This document shows, in pieces, positions 35,622 to 45,601 of a stretch of 64,000 bases of DNA. The stretch is from a bacterium. Lineage in GTDB: Bacteria > JAJRZV01. A program made the position numbers and the translations under genes. Location of the stretch: positions 1 through 64,000 of the forward strand of contig JAJRZV010000025.1 in NCBI GenBank assembly GCA_024275095.1. The letters are read 5' to 3'. Positions within the stretch are counted from its first letter, which is position 1. Each line of letters starts with the position of its first letter. Below the pieces are notes generated by a model. The model worked only from the letters and a program-made list of their open reading frames with translations. It made no database searches and had not been told where the DNA came from.

Positions 35622-36852
35622 GGTACTTCTTTTGTGCCGCGGTGAGCGAATCTATGCGAATGCCCATGCTTTCGAGCTTGATGCGCGCGACTTCTCTGTC
35701 GATTTCTTCGGGCACCTGGTAAACGGTTCTCTCCAGGTTTTTCCCCATTTTCCACAGGTATTCAGCGCATAGCGCCTGGTTCGCAAAGGACATATCCATC
35801 ACGCTGGATGGATGCCCTTCTGCAGCAGAGAGATTGACAAGGCGTCCCTCAGCAAGCAGAAAAATGCGCCGACCGTCTTTCAGCTTATATTCTTCAACGT
35901 TTTCACGCACAACTCGCTGTGAGACACTGAGCTCCTGGAGTCCGGGAATGTCGATCTCCACATTGAAGTGTCCGGAATTGGCCACGATGGCACCGTCCTT
36001 CATGCGCTGGAAGTGCTCTTTACGAATTACGGTGGTGTTGCCGGTCACTGTCACAAAAAAATCTCCGATGGTTGCGGCCTCTTTCATTGGCATTACTTCA
36101 TATCCGTCCATTACTGCTTCGAGAGCTCTGACTGGGTCCACTTCTGTCACAATAACTCTTGCTCCCATGCCATGCGCTCTCATGGCCACCCCTCGTCCGC
36201 ACCATCCGTATCCGCAAACTACAAATCGACTCCCAGCGATAAGCCTGGAAGTTGCCCTGAGGATGCCGTCAATGGTGGATTGCCCTGTGCCGTACCTGTT
36301 GTCAAAGAGATACTTTGTTTTGGCATCGTTCACGGCAATGATGGGATACCTGAGCACGCCGTTTTTTGCCATGGCCCGAAGCCGAATAACCCCGGTCGTT
36401 GTTTCTTCTGTACCCCCGATTACCTCATCCACACCACCTCCAGATGCCCTGTGAAGCGTGGAAACGAGATCTGCACCATCATCCATGGTGATATGAGGTT
36501 TAATGGAAAGGACCTTTTTAATATGTTCGTAATATTTTTTTCTGCTTTCTCCTCTGATGGCAAATACGGGTATTTTGTAGAATTTTACCAGTGCAGCTGC
36601 CACGTCGTCCTGAGTGCTGAGAGGATTTGATGCGCACAGAGCTACTACAGCACCTCCCTCTTTGAGAGTGATGACAAGGTTCGCTGTTTCTGTGGTTACA
36701 TGCAGGCATGCAGCTATGCGCACTCCTTTAAGCGGTTTTTCATTTTTAAATCTCTCGCGAATGCGCGTGAGTACAGGCATACTGAAGTCTGCCCATTCAA
36801 TACGGTCTTTTCCTCTTTTGGCCAGCTTGAGGTCTTTTACATCGTGTTCCAT
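35596..36852 (-). CDS. ahcY: Adenosylhomocysteinase (S-adenosylhomocysteine hydrolase)
   Basis: Started at the ATG of [11 protein letters not shown], 418 residues, the shorter form common in archaea and thermophilic bacteria. It cleaves S-adenosylhomocysteine to homocysteine and adenosine with bound NAD. Visible signatures: [15 protein letters not shown] (substrate/NAD site), [18 protein letters not shown] (NAD Rossmann glycines), [10 protein letters not shown], and [20 protein letters not shown]. It lies 27 bases after metK, pairing making and recycling of the methyl donor. Confidence 0.97.
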   Translation of the reverse strand: MEHDVKDLKLAKRGKDRIEWADFSMPVLTRIRERFKNEKPLKGVRIAACLHVTTETANLVITLKEGGAVVALCASNPLSTQDDVAAALVKFYKIPVFAIRGESRKKYYEHIKKVLSIKPHITMDDGADLVSTLHRASGGGVDEVIGGTEETTTGVIRLRAMAKNGVLRYPIIAVNDAKTKYLFDNRYGTGQSTIDGILRATSRLIAGSRFVVCGYGWCGRGVAMRAHGMGARVIVTEVDPVRALEAVMDGYEVMPMKEAATIGDFFVTVTGNTTVIRKEHFQRMKDGAIVANSGHFNVEIDIPGLQELSVSQRVVRENVEEYKLKDGRRIFLLAEGRLVNLSAAEGHPSSVMDMSFANQALCAEYLWKMGKNLERTVYQVPEEIDREVARIKLESMGIRIDSLTAAQKKYLNSWEMGT

Positions 36853-36879
36853 TCTCACCCCCTGTAAGTGATGAAACTT

Positions 36880-38031
36880 TCAGATTTTGGATTTAAGCGT
36901 TTCTATCATGTCCGTTCGTTCCCATGTAAATCCTTCTTCACTGCGTCCAAAGTGGCCATAGGCTGCTGTGGCTCTGTAAACAGGGCGTAACAGATTAAGA
37001 TGCCGAATGATATCCCGTGGTTTGAGCGGGAAAACATCGGTAACAATTTTTGCCAGTTGCTCGTCGGGCAGCTTGCCCGTCCCAAAGGTTTCAACCATTA
37101 CTGATACCGGTTCCGCAACTCCGATGGCATAAGCAATTTGTACTTCACACTTGTCAGCAAGGTCTGCTGCAACAATATTTTTTGCTATGTACCGCGCCAT
37201 ATAAGAAGCTGAACGGTCTACTTTTGAAGGGTCTTCGCCTGAAAAGGCTCCTCCTCCATGTCTGCCCATTCCCCCGTACGTATCCACGATGATTTTTCTC
37301 CCTGTAAGACCACAGTCACCGTAAGGGCCGCCGATAACGAACCGTCCCGTAGGATTAATATAATACTTCACATCACCTGGAAGCATCTCTTCTGGCACGA
37401 CTTTTTTGATGACTTCCTCGATTACAAATTCTCGAAGTTCCTCGTCTTTAACACTTTCGGTGTGTTGGGTGGACACGACCACGCTGGTAATGCGGTGGGG
37501 TTTGCCGTCCCGATAGAGCACGGACACCTGAGACTTCCCATCGGGACAGAGAAAGTCCACCTTACCGTATTTTCTTACTTCCGCAAGTTTTCTTGTAATG
37601 CGGTGAGCGTACATTATGGGAGCAGGCATGAGTTCTTCTGTTTCCTTGCACGCGTACCCGAACATCATTCCCTGGTCTCCTGCTCCCTGCTCACCCTTTT
37701 CTCCATCAACACCCATGGCAATATCCGGAGACTGCTTTTCCACTACACACGAAACTGCACACGTTCTGTAGTCGATTCCCTTGGCACTGTCATCATATCC
37801 GATGTCTTTCAGGACACTTTTGGCTATCTGGGTGTAGTCCACAACAGCCCTGGTTGTGATTTCTCCTGCAATCATTACAAGGCTGTTTTTAACCAGCGTT
37901 TCACACGCCACACGTGCAGAAGGGTCCTGTCGGATAATTTCATCGAGCACAGCATCGGATATCTGGTCCGCAATTTTGTCCGGATGACCTTCGGTGACGG
38001 ACTCAGATGTGAAAATAAACTCCTTGTTCAT
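36880..38031 (-). CDS. metK: S-adenosylmethionine synthetase
   Basis: A 383-residue enzyme of standard length that makes S-adenosylmethionine from methionine and ATP. Signatures: [16 protein letters not shown] near residue 15, [12 protein letters not shown] about 117, and [17 protein letters not shown] about 257. GGAGGC precedes the ATG. It stands 54 bases after ptsI and 27 bases before ahcY. I see no SAM riboswitch in the short gap. Confidence 0.98.
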   Translation of the reverse strand: MNKEFIFTSESVTEGHPDKIADQISDAVLDEIIRQDPSARVACETLVKNSLVMIAGEITTRAVVDYTQIAKSVLKDIGYDDSAKGIDYRTCAVSCVVEKQSPDIAMGVDGEKGEQGAGDQGMMFGYACKETEELMPAPIMYAHRITRKLAEVRKYGKVDFLCPDGKSQVSVLYRDGKPHRITSVVVSTQHTESVKDEELREFVIEEVIKKVVPEEMLPGDVKYYINPTGRFVIGGPYGDCGLTGRKIIVDTYGGMGRHGGGAFSGEDPSKVDRSASYMARYIAKNIVAADLADKCEVQIAYAIGVAEPVSVMVETFGTGKLPDEQLAKIVTDVFPLKPRDIIRHLNLLRPVYRATAAYGHFGRSEEGFTWERTDMIETLKSKI

Positions 38032-38085
38032 TGAGTGCCTCCTTTACTGTTCCAGTTGCAAAAAGATAAAAAATTCATTTGACCT

Positions 38086-39840
38086 TTAACGTATCAATTG
38101 CTCGGGCAGCATTTTTAACACAGTTTTGTTTAAAAAGTCATCTATCTCTTCAGCACAGTTCAACTTTTTAACCTCCTGATATGCTCGATGGCACTCGTTT
38201 GCACGAAGGAATGTAAGCGCTTTTTTTATTCGCGGAATAAAAGGCGGAGACATGCTCAAATGCCGGAAGCCCATTCCTATAAGCAAAGGAAGATACTTTA
38301 CTTCCCCTGCTACTTCTCCGCACACTTCCACCTCCCTCTTTTCTTTTTTTGCTGCCTCCAGGACCATCTCCATCAGTTTTAAAACGGAAGGGCTTGTGGG
38401 TTTAAACAGATACGATACCTTTTCATTGGTTCGGTCCGCAGCAAGGGTATACTGAACGAGATCGTTTGTACCAATGCTTAGAAAATCCACCTCTTTCACG
38501 ATTGCGTGTCTAAGAAGACATGCAGAAGGTGTTTCCATCATTACGCCTATCGGAATGTGGGGATTGAATGGTATGCCTGCCTGCGACAGGCGGGCCATTT
38601 GTTTGGTGAGTAGCTCTTTTACCTCGCGTATTTCTGCCACGTCGGTGATTAAGGGTAAAAGAATGCGTACATTACCGTGGGCGCTGGCTCGCAGGATTCC
38701 CCGGAGTTGTTTCACAAAGATATGGGGCCGAGCCAATGAAAATCGTATGGCCCGGAGTCCAAGAGCGGGATTTGGTTCATCTTCGCCGTTTTTAGCGTCC
38801 AGAAGCTTCTCGGCTCCCAGGTCGAATGTGCGAATGGTAAAGGGTAGTGAACCGATGGTATTGATGATTTTCAGATAGTTGCGGTAGTGTTCCATTTCTG
38901 TGGGAAGGCGCTTGCGGCCCAGGTAGAGGTACTCTGTTCTGTAAAGGCCGATGCCGTCTGTTCGATAGTCAACCACGAAACGGGCCTCTTCGGGCAATTC
39001 GATATTGACCATAAGATGAATTCTTACACCGTCTGCAGTTTGGGAACTGAGCAGGGCAGAGGAAGTGAGCGAACGGGCGTATTCCTCATATGCATTTCTT
39101 CGCGTGATGATTTCTCTTAATGTCCCGGAACCCGGGTTCAGAGTCACCGTGCCTTCGGTTCCGTCAACAGCTACTGTATCTCCATCGCGCACAAAATCCA
39201 GAAGGCCGTTAATTCCCACAACTGCAGGAATTTGAAAAGCCCGGGCAATGATAGACGTGTGAGATATGAGGCTTCCTGCTTCTGTCGCAATGGCCTTGAT
39301 GCTTTTGCGTGAAAGCCGGGCAATTTCTCCAGGTGAGATGTCGTGGGCAACCACCACGATATCTCCCTGTGGCAATTCAGTCACAACCGTTTCTTTCCCA
39401 GAGAGGTTATTGAAGATTCTTTCAGCTACGTAATCAAAGTCTGTCCTTCGTTCTCGAATGTACTCGTCGTCAATCTCATCAAGCACACGCCTGAGTTTTT
39501 CGTGCGCTGTTCGCAGAGCGAATTCTGCTGAATAGCGTTTGTTTTTTATCAGGTCTTCAACCTGGTCCAGAAGCATTCTGTCGTTGAGAATCATCAAGTG
39601 GGTTTCGAGGATATATATGGCATCCTTTCCGGATATAGGATCGAGTTCTTCCATTATTTCTTTAATCTGGGTTTCAGCCTTTCGGACAGCCCTCTGAAAA
39701 CGTTGCAACTCCTGGGTTACCTGGGATGTATGGATGCGTTTAAAAGGCGCGTTGTTGAGGCTTCGCCGGGGTCCTGTTAAAATAGCTGCTTCTCCCACGC
39801 CGATACCTGGAGATGCAGCAATACCCTTTAATTTTTTCAT
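38086..39840 (-). CDS. ptsI: PTS enzyme I
   Basis: A 584-residue phosphoenolpyruvate-protein phosphotransferase. The start (LKGIAASPGIGVGEA), the active-site His in GSLISHTSIIARA (about residue 192), and the PEP-binding barrel (SLARPHIFVKQLRGILRAS, FLSIGTNDLVQYTLAADR) are all typical. It passes phosphate from PEP to HPr, whose gene ends directly before this ATG (TAAATG). With no sugar-specific EIIB/EIIC nearby, its role is probably regulatory. Confidence 0.97.
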   Translation of the reverse strand: MKKLKGIAASPGIGVGEAAILTGPRRSLNNAPFKRIHTSQVTQELQRFQRAVRKAETQIKEIMEELDPISGKDAIYILETHLMILNDRMLLDQVEDLIKNKRYSAEFALRTAHEKLRRVLDEIDDEYIRERRTDFDYVAERIFNNLSGKETVVTELPQGDIVVVAHDISPGEIARLSRKSIKAIATEAGSLISHTSIIARAFQIPAVVGINGLLDFVRDGDTVAVDGTEGTVTLNPGSGTLREIITRRNAYEEYARSLTSSALLSSQTADGVRIHLMVNIELPEEARFVVDYRTDGIGLYRTEYLYLGRKRLPTEMEHYRNYLKIINTIGSLPFTIRTFDLGAEKLLDAKNGEDEPNPALGLRAIRFSLARPHIFVKQLRGILRASAHGNVRILLPLITDVAEIREVKELLTKQMARLSQAGIPFNPHIPIGVMMETPSACLLRHAIVKEVDFLSIGTNDLVQYTLAADRTNEKVSYLFKPTSPSVLKLMEMVLEAAKKEKREVEVCGEVAGEVKYLPLLIGMGFRHLSMSPPFIPRIKKALTFLRANECHRAYQEVKKLNCAEEIDDFLNKTVLKMLPEQLIR

Positions 39841-40122
39841 TTATTCCTCTTCACCGAATCGGTCATTTACCAGCTTTACAAGAGTTTCCACCGCCTGGTG
39901 GCTGTCTTCACCCCTTGCTTTGATGATCACCTTGGAGCCCTTTGTAAGTGCGAGCGTCAGAATACCCATAATGCTTTTGCCGTTGACGGTTCTATTTCCT
40001 TTTTTCAATTCGATACGCGAGCGGAATTGTGTCGCTGTTTTGACAAATTGCGCTGCTGCACGCGCGTGAAGGCCAAGCTTATTTTTTATAACCACCGTTT
40101 TTTTTGCCTCTTTGGCCGCCAT
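39841..40122 (-). CDS. ptsH: Phosphocarrier protein HPr
   Basis: Started at MAAKEAKKTVVIKNK, which overlaps the mannose-type EIIA gene by 44 bases; 93 residues. The phosphorylated His (His19, GLHARAAAQF) and the regulatory Ser (Ser50, NGKSIMGI), target of HprK, are both present. So HPr can be charged by EI at His and modified by HprK at Ser, linking the relay to metabolic state. Confidence 0.97.
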   Translation of the reverse strand: MAAKEAKKTVVIKNKLGLHARAAAQFVKTATQFRSRIELKKGNRTVNGKSIMGILTLALTKGSKVIIKARGEDSHQAVETLVKLVNDRFGEEE

Positions 40123-40528
40123 TGAGAACCTCGCTTGCCAGCTGAATGTTTTTTTGTCCATAAGATTTTATAAACTTCGCAAATTCTGAAAGGTCCATTT
40201 CATCTGTATGAGTGCACACCTTCAGAAGCATTGGGAGGTTGACGCCTGTGATCACTTCCGCCTTTCCTTTTTTCATAAAAGAAAGAGCAACATTGGATGG
40301 CGTGCCGCCGAACATGTCAGTAAAAAGAACCACTCCATGACCCCTGTCGACCTTTTTTATGGCATCTTCGATTTTCTTTTTTATCCGCGTGAGGTCCATG
40401 TTCTTCTCAACGTTGACGTATGTGAGCAGTGCATTTTCCCCGGCGATGTACTCTGCTGTTTTCACCAGGTCTTCAGCCAATCGTCCATGAGCTACCACTA
40501 CTATTCCAAATCTGCATTTTTTCTCCAT
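40079..40528 (-). CDS. PTS EIIA, mannose/fructose-type
   Basis: A 149-residue EIIA-Man-type domain: GIVVVAHGRLAEDL with the phosphorylated His, LFTDMFGGTPSNVAL, EVITGVNLPMLLKV. No EIIB, EIIC or EIID gene is nearby, so it probably acts as a signalling end of the phosphorelay. The same arrangement (rapZ, EIIA-Man, ptsH, ptsI) is known in several deltaproteobacteria. Confidence 0.93.
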   Translation of the reverse strand: MEKKCRFGIVVVAHGRLAEDLVKTAEYIAGENALLTYVNVEKNMDLTRIKKKIEDAIKKVDRGHGVVLFTDMFGGTPSNVALSFMKKGKAEVITGVNLPMLLKVCTHTDEMDLSEFAKFIKSYGQKNIQLASEVLNGGQRGKKNGGYKK

Positions 40529-40551
40529 GACTCTTTGCCCCGTGTATTGAG

Positions 40552-41409
40552 TTATTTTTCTATGTCTCTGTGGAATGTACTGACAACAGCAGTCCGCTCA
40601 CGCAGGTATCTATCAAAGTAATTGGCCATTACAACAGACCGGTGCTTTCCTCCTGTGCACCCGAATGCGAGGTTGAGAATGCTTTTACCCTCTTTTTCGT
40701 AAAGATCCACGGCATAATCCAGGAATGCGGTTAATCGTTGTAAAAATTCTTCTGTCATCTTATTTTTTAACACATACTCTTTTACCCTTTCGTCGTTGCC
40801 GTTGAAGTTTCTCAGGTCTTCTTTGAAAAAGGGGTTGGGCAGGCATCTTACATCTATAACCAGATCCGCATCACTGGGCACACCGTATTTATAACCGAAG
40901 GATATAATGTTTATTTGCATTGTACGCGAGGGCGTGATTCCTTCGATTTTTCTCAAGCGGTCTCTCAACTGGTGAATGTTAATGTCAGAGGTGTCGATTT
41001 GAACATGGCTGAGAGCTCGAATGGGAGCGAGCACTTCCCTTTCCTTCTCGAGCACTTCGTCCATGTTGAAACCTTCCAGCAGAGGATGCCTTCTGCGTGT
41101 TTCTTTAAATCTTGCTTTAATGCGTTCGTTCGTGGCATCGAGATATACCACAATGGGTTCAAAACCTTTTTCTCTGAGTTGTTCATACACTGAAGTGAAG
41201 TCCTTGAGAAATCGCCTTTCTCTTACGTCAACCACAAGGGCCACCTTTGAAATATCCTCAGAAGCGCTTTCGCATAATTCGAGAAAGTTGGGTATAAGGC
41301 CGACGGGGAGATTATCAACACAGTAATACCCAAAATCTTCAAGAGCCTTCATGGCCGTGGTTTTACCAGAGCCAGAAACTCCTGTAATAATGACAACCTG
41401 GGGTTTCAC
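40552..41409 (-). CDS. rapZ: RNase adapter / nucleotide-binding protein RapZ
   Basis: A 285-residue P-loop protein with GVSGSGKTTAMKALEDFGYYCVDNLP at the start and the C-terminal RNA-binding signature (FGYKYGVPSDADLVIDVRCLPNP, IGCTGGKHRSV-like FGCTGGKHRSVV). In E. coli RapZ senses glucosamine-6-phosphate and guides RNase E to a small RNA; elsewhere its job is less clear. It overlaps hprK by 4 bases, consistent with a role in the PTS network. Confidence 0.95.
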   Translation of the reverse strand: MKPQVVIITGVSGSGKTTAMKALEDFGYYCVDNLPVGLIPNFLELCESASEDISKVALVVDVRERRFLKDFTSVYEQLREKGFEPIVVYLDATNERIKARFKETRRRHPLLEGFNMDEVLEKEREVLAPIRALSHVQIDTSDINIHQLRDRLRKIEGITPSRTMQINIISFGYKYGVPSDADLVIDVRCLPNPFFKEDLRNFNGNDERVKEYVLKNKMTEEFLQRLTAFLDYAVDLYEKEGKSILNLAFGCTGGKHRSVVMANYFDRYLRERTAVVSTFHRDIEK

Positions 41410-42371
41410 TGGTCTTTTCTCCTTATGTGGAGTTCTTTTGTTTTTTCTTCAAGGCGTTTTTCAAAATCTTCACCAGAATATATACCTGCTCTTTTGAGAA
41501 GATAATTTCTTGCTGCTATTTCGACAAGTGTGGCAAGACTTCGGCCGGGTCCAACGGGTACCACCACATGCGGAAGTTTTACCCCCATAATTTCTGTTGT
41601 CATTTCGCGGGCTGCGATCGGGTCCTCGTTGGTGTATTCTTCCCATCGTACAAATTCTATGACAAGTTCTATTTTTTTTCTCGGTCTTACTGCAGAAACT
41701 CCGAACAATTCCCGGATGTTGATAATACCGAGCCCCCGTATCTCCATGTGGTATCTGGTGATGGGGGGTGACATCCCGTAAACAGAGGTTTCGTCTCTTT
41801 TGACCACGTCTATTGCATCGTCGGATACAAGTCTTGCTCCCCTCATGATGAGTTCAAGGGCCACTTCACTTTTTCCTATGCCACTTGGTCCTTTGATAAG
41901 CACCCCTACACCAAGAATGTCCAGCAGCACGCCGTGGAGAGTGAGCGTGCGTGATTGGAGGTCCTTGATCTTTTCTGTAAATATCTGCACAAAATCATTA
42001 AACGAAAGTCTGGTCTCCACAAAGGCAAGGTTTTGTGACTCGAGAATTTCGGAAAACGCCTGTACGTGCTTGCCGTGTGGCCTGCAGATGATCACTACTG
42101 CTACTCCGCGTCGTTTAAGTCTGTGAAGAAGGCCTTCTATTTCCCGGGGGTATGCTTTAACCAGTTCTTCAATGACATCACCACCCGCCACTGCCAGGTT
42201 GGAGGTTCCACCTTTCAGGCGAAAACGCGGGGTTTTTTGACTCCGTATAATTCCAACAGGCGCTGACAAAATGAGTTCGCACTTGGGAAAAGATTCGGGA
42301 AGTTCCAAGCATAGCTCTTCAGCGTGGTCTTTGAGAAACTCCTTCAATGAAAGACTTTCAAGCTTTTTCAA
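41406..42371 (-). CDS. hprK: HPr kinase/phosphorylase
   Basis: A 321-residue bifunctional enzyme that phosphorylates and dephosphorylates HPr at Ser. N-terminal domain about 1-125, then the kinase core with the P-loop GPSGIGKSEVALEL (about 159), LVSDDAIDVV, GLGIINIRELFG signature and the C-terminal loop. It lies between ptsN and rapZ with overlaps on both sides. Confidence 0.97.
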   Translation of the reverse strand: MKKLESLSLKEFLKDHAEELCLELPESFPKCELILSAPVGIIRSQKTPRFRLKGGTSNLAVAGGDVIEELVKAYPREIEGLLHRLKRRGVAVVIICRPHGKHVQAFSEILESQNLAFVETRLSFNDFVQIFTEKIKDLQSRTLTLHGVLLDILGVGVLIKGPSGIGKSEVALELIMRGARLVSDDAIDVVKRDETSVYGMSPPITRYHMEIRGLGIINIRELFGVSAVRPRKKIELVIEFVRWEEYTNEDPIAAREMTTEIMGVKLPHVVVPVGPGRSLATLVEIAARNYLLKRAGIYSGEDFEKRLEEKTKELHIRRKDQ

Positions 42372-42831
42372 GCCTTTCGTCTTCCTCGATGAGATAATTG
42401 TAAATTTTATCTCTATCTTTTAAATCCATCAGCATTGAAAGAATTTTTTTTCTCCTGAGGAGTCTGGAAGCGGCAGCCAAGGCTCTTAAAAGCTCTCCTG
42501 GTCTGTCTTCAGGACCGATGAGAAAGAGAAAAATATGTACCGGTTTTCCTTCTTCGGTGTTGAAGTTTACGCCGCGACGGCTGAGGGCTAAAAGACCGTA
42601 TACTTTCTCGACACCGGGAACACGAGCATGTGGAAATGCCACGCCTTCCGTTAATCCGGTAGAGCCCAGCCGCTCCCGCTGGAAGAGATAATCCTTAATG
42701 CTTTCTGCACTTATATCCAGATGGTAAACATCCCTGAGGCGCTTCGCTCCTTCTTCTAAGGTATCCAGCACACCTGTCGTGTTCAGCTCAGTGATAACGG
42801 CTTCTTTTATAAGAAAAGATGATATGCTCAT
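42358..42831 (-). CDS. ptsN: PTS IIA-like nitrogen-regulatory protein
   Basis: A 157-residue EIIA-Fru/Ntr-type domain with the phosphorylated His68 in TEGVAFPHARVPGV. It is the second EIIA in this row. PtsN proteins are phosphorylated through HPr-like carriers and modulate potassium, nitrogen or envelope stress pathways. The end overlaps hprK by 14 bases. Confidence 0.95.
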   Translation of the reverse strand: MSISSFLIKEAVITELNTTGVLDTLEEGAKRLRDVYHLDISAESIKDYLFQRERLGSTGLTEGVAFPHARVPGVEKVYGLLALSRRGVNFNTEEGKPVHIFLFLIGPEDRPGELLRALAAASRLLRRKKILSMLMDLKDRDKIYNYLIEEDERLEKA

Positions 42832-42843
42832 TGAACTTGGATC

Positions 42844-43368
42844 TCAGTAATCTATCTCGATGAGTTCGAGTCGACCTTTTGCTGTGCGGTGAAGCACGTT
42901 GATCTTTCCGGTATCTTGGTTAATAAAGACAATAGCTCCTCCTTTTTCATCTAGCAGTAGGCGGGCATCTTCTACGGTGTAAACTTCCGGTTTTACACTT
43001 TTGAAATCAAAGTGTTCTTCCACTTCGTCATCTTCGTATGAAGTAAAATCCCGCGCTGTCAGTCGGGAGTCAACACGTCTTTTCTGGTCCCTTACCCGAC
43101 CGAGTTTTTTGTGCAGTTGCCTGTCGATTTCATCAACCACCTCGTCCACTGCTGCCATTACATTGGCAGCTCTTTCGGAGGCAAATGCGCGGAATATTCC
43201 TTCTTTCACTTCTGCATCAACAACGTAATCATTGTTGTCTTTTTTAAGAACAAGTCTTATCGCCGGTGGGCGGTCGAAGTGTTTTTCTATTTTTCGAAAG
43301 CGTTTTTCAACGTATTCTTTTACCTGCTCATGTGATGGAACATCCTTGAATGTTATGTGGATCTTCAA
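42844..43368 (-). CDS. hpf: Ribosome hibernation promoting factor, long form
   Basis: I choose TTG at 43368 because GGAGGTG stands just upstream and the domain starts there (KIHITFKDVPSHEQVKEYV); 174 residues. N-terminal HPF domain about 1-100, a linker, then the C-terminal dimerisation domain (SVKPEVYTVEDARLLLDEKG, NVLHRTAKGRLELIEID). Long HPF joins two ribosomes into an inactive 100S dimer in slow growth. The hpf-ptsN order is widely conserved. Confidence 0.95.
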   Translation of the reverse strand: MKIHITFKDVPSHEQVKEYVEKRFRKIEKHFDRPPAIRLVLKKDNNDYVVDAEVKEGIFRAFASERAANVMAAVDEVVDEIDRQLHKKLGRVRDQKRRVDSRLTARDFTSYEDDEVEEHFDFKSVKPEVYTVEDARLLLDEKGGAIVFINQDTGKINVLHRTAKGRLELIEIDY

Positions 43369-43418
43369 GTTTGACACCTCCGGCAATGTGTTTTTGAAAC
43401 CGCCCTCTATTGAAGCGC

Positions 43419-44360
43419 TCAATCGAGAATATAGTCGCGGGGATCCACAGGAACCCCATTTTTTCTCACCTCATAGTGGAGGTGAGGCCCCGTACTTCGG
43501 CCGGTATTGCCCACCGCTCCTACTACCTGCCCCCGCTCTACACGCTGTCCAGGTTGTACGTAGACTTCCGCAAGGTGGGCATACAATGTGGAAAAGCCGT
43601 ATCCATGTTCAATAATTACCGTATTGCCGAAACTGCGCTCGTATTTAGCATAAACTACAATTCCATCGGCTGTTGCAAGAACAGGGGTGCCAAAGCGTGC
43701 AGCTATATCCAGACCTTCGTGAAGCTCCTGGCGTCCAGTAAATGGGTCAACGCGGTATCCAAATTCTGACGTGACCCATCCCTTGACAGGCCATATGGAA
43801 GGTGTGGAGTCAAGAAGAGACCGCTTGTCATTAAGTATGGTAAATATGCTATCGAGTATCGTCTCTTCCTGCTCAATCCTTTTTTCCAGGTTCCCGATGC
43901 GGGCTGCCAGCAGGTCTGTTCTTTCACCTGTTTCCACCTGGGGTACAGAAACATCAAGACCAACTCCTCCTACTCCCATGAGCATTGATTCCCCTTCCTC
44001 TTCTGTACCAATGGCAATGTCTCTGATTTTTCTTCCAAGATGCTCAATGTCCGCAACTTTCATCTCTAATGCTCGCAGCTTTCTGCCCATTTCAAGAATT
44101 CGCTGTTTCTGAGTTTGAACCTTTGTTGAAAGGGCCTTGTTGAGAGAGTGCATCTGAAAAGTGACACTGAAAAGCAAGGGCGCGGAAACGGCCAGAAGGA
44201 CAACAATGGATGCACATGCAAGTGCTACGTGAACCGATTTTCTGGATACCACGTATTTTCGAACCTTGCCTTCATGGGGTATCCAGATAAACGTGTAAAA
44301 AGATTCTTTTACCTTTCTCTTCACTCCCTTCATCCAGCCTTTATTTTTATTTACATACAA
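43419..44360 (-). CDS. M23 (LytM) peptidoglycan endopeptidase
   Basis: A 313-residue membrane-anchored enzyme: one helix (VALACASIVVLLAVSAPLLF, about 49-68), a coiled coil about 70-190, and a complete M23 domain with GYRVDPFTGRQELHEGLD (H and D ligands), YAHLAEVYV, and GPHLHYEVRKNG. So unlike the EnvC-like protein at 16711 it should cut peptide cross-links itself. The start could also be the ATG at 44333. It overlaps the kinase gene by 10 bases. Confidence 0.92.
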   Translation of the reverse strand: MYVNKNKGWMKGVKRKVKESFYTFIWIPHEGKVRKYVVSRKSVHVALACASIVVLLAVSAPLLFSVTFQMHSLNKALSTKVQTQKQRILEMGRKLRALEMKVADIEHLGRKIRDIAIGTEEEGESMLMGVGGVGLDVSVPQVETGERTDLLAARIGNLEKRIEQEETILDSIFTILNDKRSLLDSTPSIWPVKGWVTSEFGYRVDPFTGRQELHEGLDIAARFGTPVLATADGIVVYAKYERSFGNTVIIEHGYGFSTLYAHLAEVYVQPGQRVERGQVVGAVGNTGRSTGPHLHYEVRKNGVPVDPRDYILD

Positions 44361-45601
44361 CTTCCCCTGTCAATAAAAACGTCCATTTTTTCTTTCCCGC
44401 GCGTATCACAGAAAATGTCTATCCTCTCCCCTCCTCGCATGAAGCTTAATTTATACACTCCACTGGTTAAATATACAACATTAGACACAACTTTATCAAA
44501 AACTTGTCCATTAATTTTGAGACGTGAAAACTCTCCGTGAATTGTCACCGGAATTCTGCGGTAATGCGCTCCCCACATAAAAAGGCTGAACAGGAGAACC
44601 GAACATATCCATCGGGTTGCTGGCCACACATGGTGTGATATCCGCGAGCGAGCACGTGGAAATACAGGTGTCATCACTGCCGCGGGGCCATGCATTCTGC
44701 TTAAACAGGAAAGAATCACGTCTTCTTCCGGGAGATACCCGTACAGTTGCTGGATAATGCAATAAATATCTGCCAGCACCTCGTTAAAAGTTTCGGGTCT
44801 GCGCGCGATGTGATGTGAAAGGCAGCGATGCACGAGGTGTTCTACAGCTGAAGGGACTCGAACGTAATGGCTCAGAGGCGTCAGCTGGCCTCTGAGTATT
44901 TTTTCTGAAGCTGTGGATGTTTCATCAGTTTCAAAGGGTCTACCCCCTGCGATCATTTCATACAACACAACGCCGAAGGCAAATACATCAGAGCGTTCGC
45001 TCACGCGTTCTCCTCTCAGTTGTTCCGGTGACATGTAGGAAGGCGTTCCCAGGGCCACTCCAGGTGCTGTCAGAAGTTCTGTGGCCTCGTCCAGATGAGC
45101 TACTCCAAAGTCCAGGATTTTTACCCCCCCATCTTCTGTAATGATAATATTTGAAGGTTTTAAATCTCTGTGAATAATGCCTCTTGCGTGTGCATACCTC
45201 AGCCCTCGTGCGATTTGAACACCGATAATAAGAGCTTCTTTCAATTCCAGATGTTTCAAATGATGAATGAGCTTGGAAAGAGGTATTCCCTCTACATACT
45301 CCATTACAATGTAAAGGTCTCCCCGCTCCTGGAAAAACTCGTAAATTCTCGCGATGTTTCGATGTCGGAGTGAGGCGAGGATTTCAGCTTCGCGGGCAAA
45401 GCGTTTGACGAGTTCTTCGTCTTCCGTCAGCTCCCGCTTGAGATGCTTGACAGCAACGTATCGCCCGAGGGGCTGTTGCTGTGCCAGATATACTACCGAC
45501 ATCCCGCCCCGGGCAATTTCATCGATAATTTTAAAACGGTCGCGGAATTTCAAACTCTCCGCTCCATTATTTCTTGCTTGAAGAGGAGAGGAAGAGAACA
45601 T
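44351..45601 (-). CDS. Hanks-type serine/threonine protein kinase
   Basis: Started at MFSSSPLQARNNG, 416 residues, inside the end of the acetyltransferase gene. The kinase domain spans about 20-285: glycine loop IARGGMSVVYLA, VAVKHLKR (Lys), HRDLKPSN catalytic loop, DFGVAHL, and GTPSYMSPEQL activation segment. One membrane helix follows (ICSVLLFSLFMWGAHY, about 340) and a short outside domain (PEGA-like: PVTIHGEFSRLKINGQVF) ends the protein. Such kinases are many in Myxococcota. Targets unknown; the M23 gene next to it may be one. Confidence 0.93.
   Translation of the reverse strand: MFSSSPLQARNNGAESLKFRDRFKIIDEIARGGMSVVYLAQQQPLGRYVAVKHLKRELTEDEELVKRFAREAEILASLRHRNIARIYEFFQERGDLYIVMEYVEGIPLSKLIHHLKHLELKEALIIGVQIARGLRYAHARGIIHRDLKPSNIIITEDGGVKILDFGVAHLDEATELLTAPGVALGTPSYMSPEQLRGERVSERSDVFAFGVVLYEMIAGGRPFETDETSTASEKILRGQLTPLSHYVRVPSAVEHLVHRCLSHHIARRPETFNEVLADIYCIIQQLYGYLPEEDVILSCLSRMHGPAAVMTPVFPRARSRISHHVWPATRWICSVLLFSLFMWGAHYRRIPVTIHGEFSRLKINGQVFDKVVSNVVYLTSGVYKLSFMRGGERIDIFCDTRGKEKMDVFIDRGSCM

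Noticed and set aside
37258-38034. 258-codon plus-strand ORF opposite metK
   Set aside because: metK is complete and certain on the minus strand, and the antisense product has no recognisable domain.
38032-38085. SAM riboswitch before metK
   Set aside because: The 54-base gap is too short and shows no S-box or related core.
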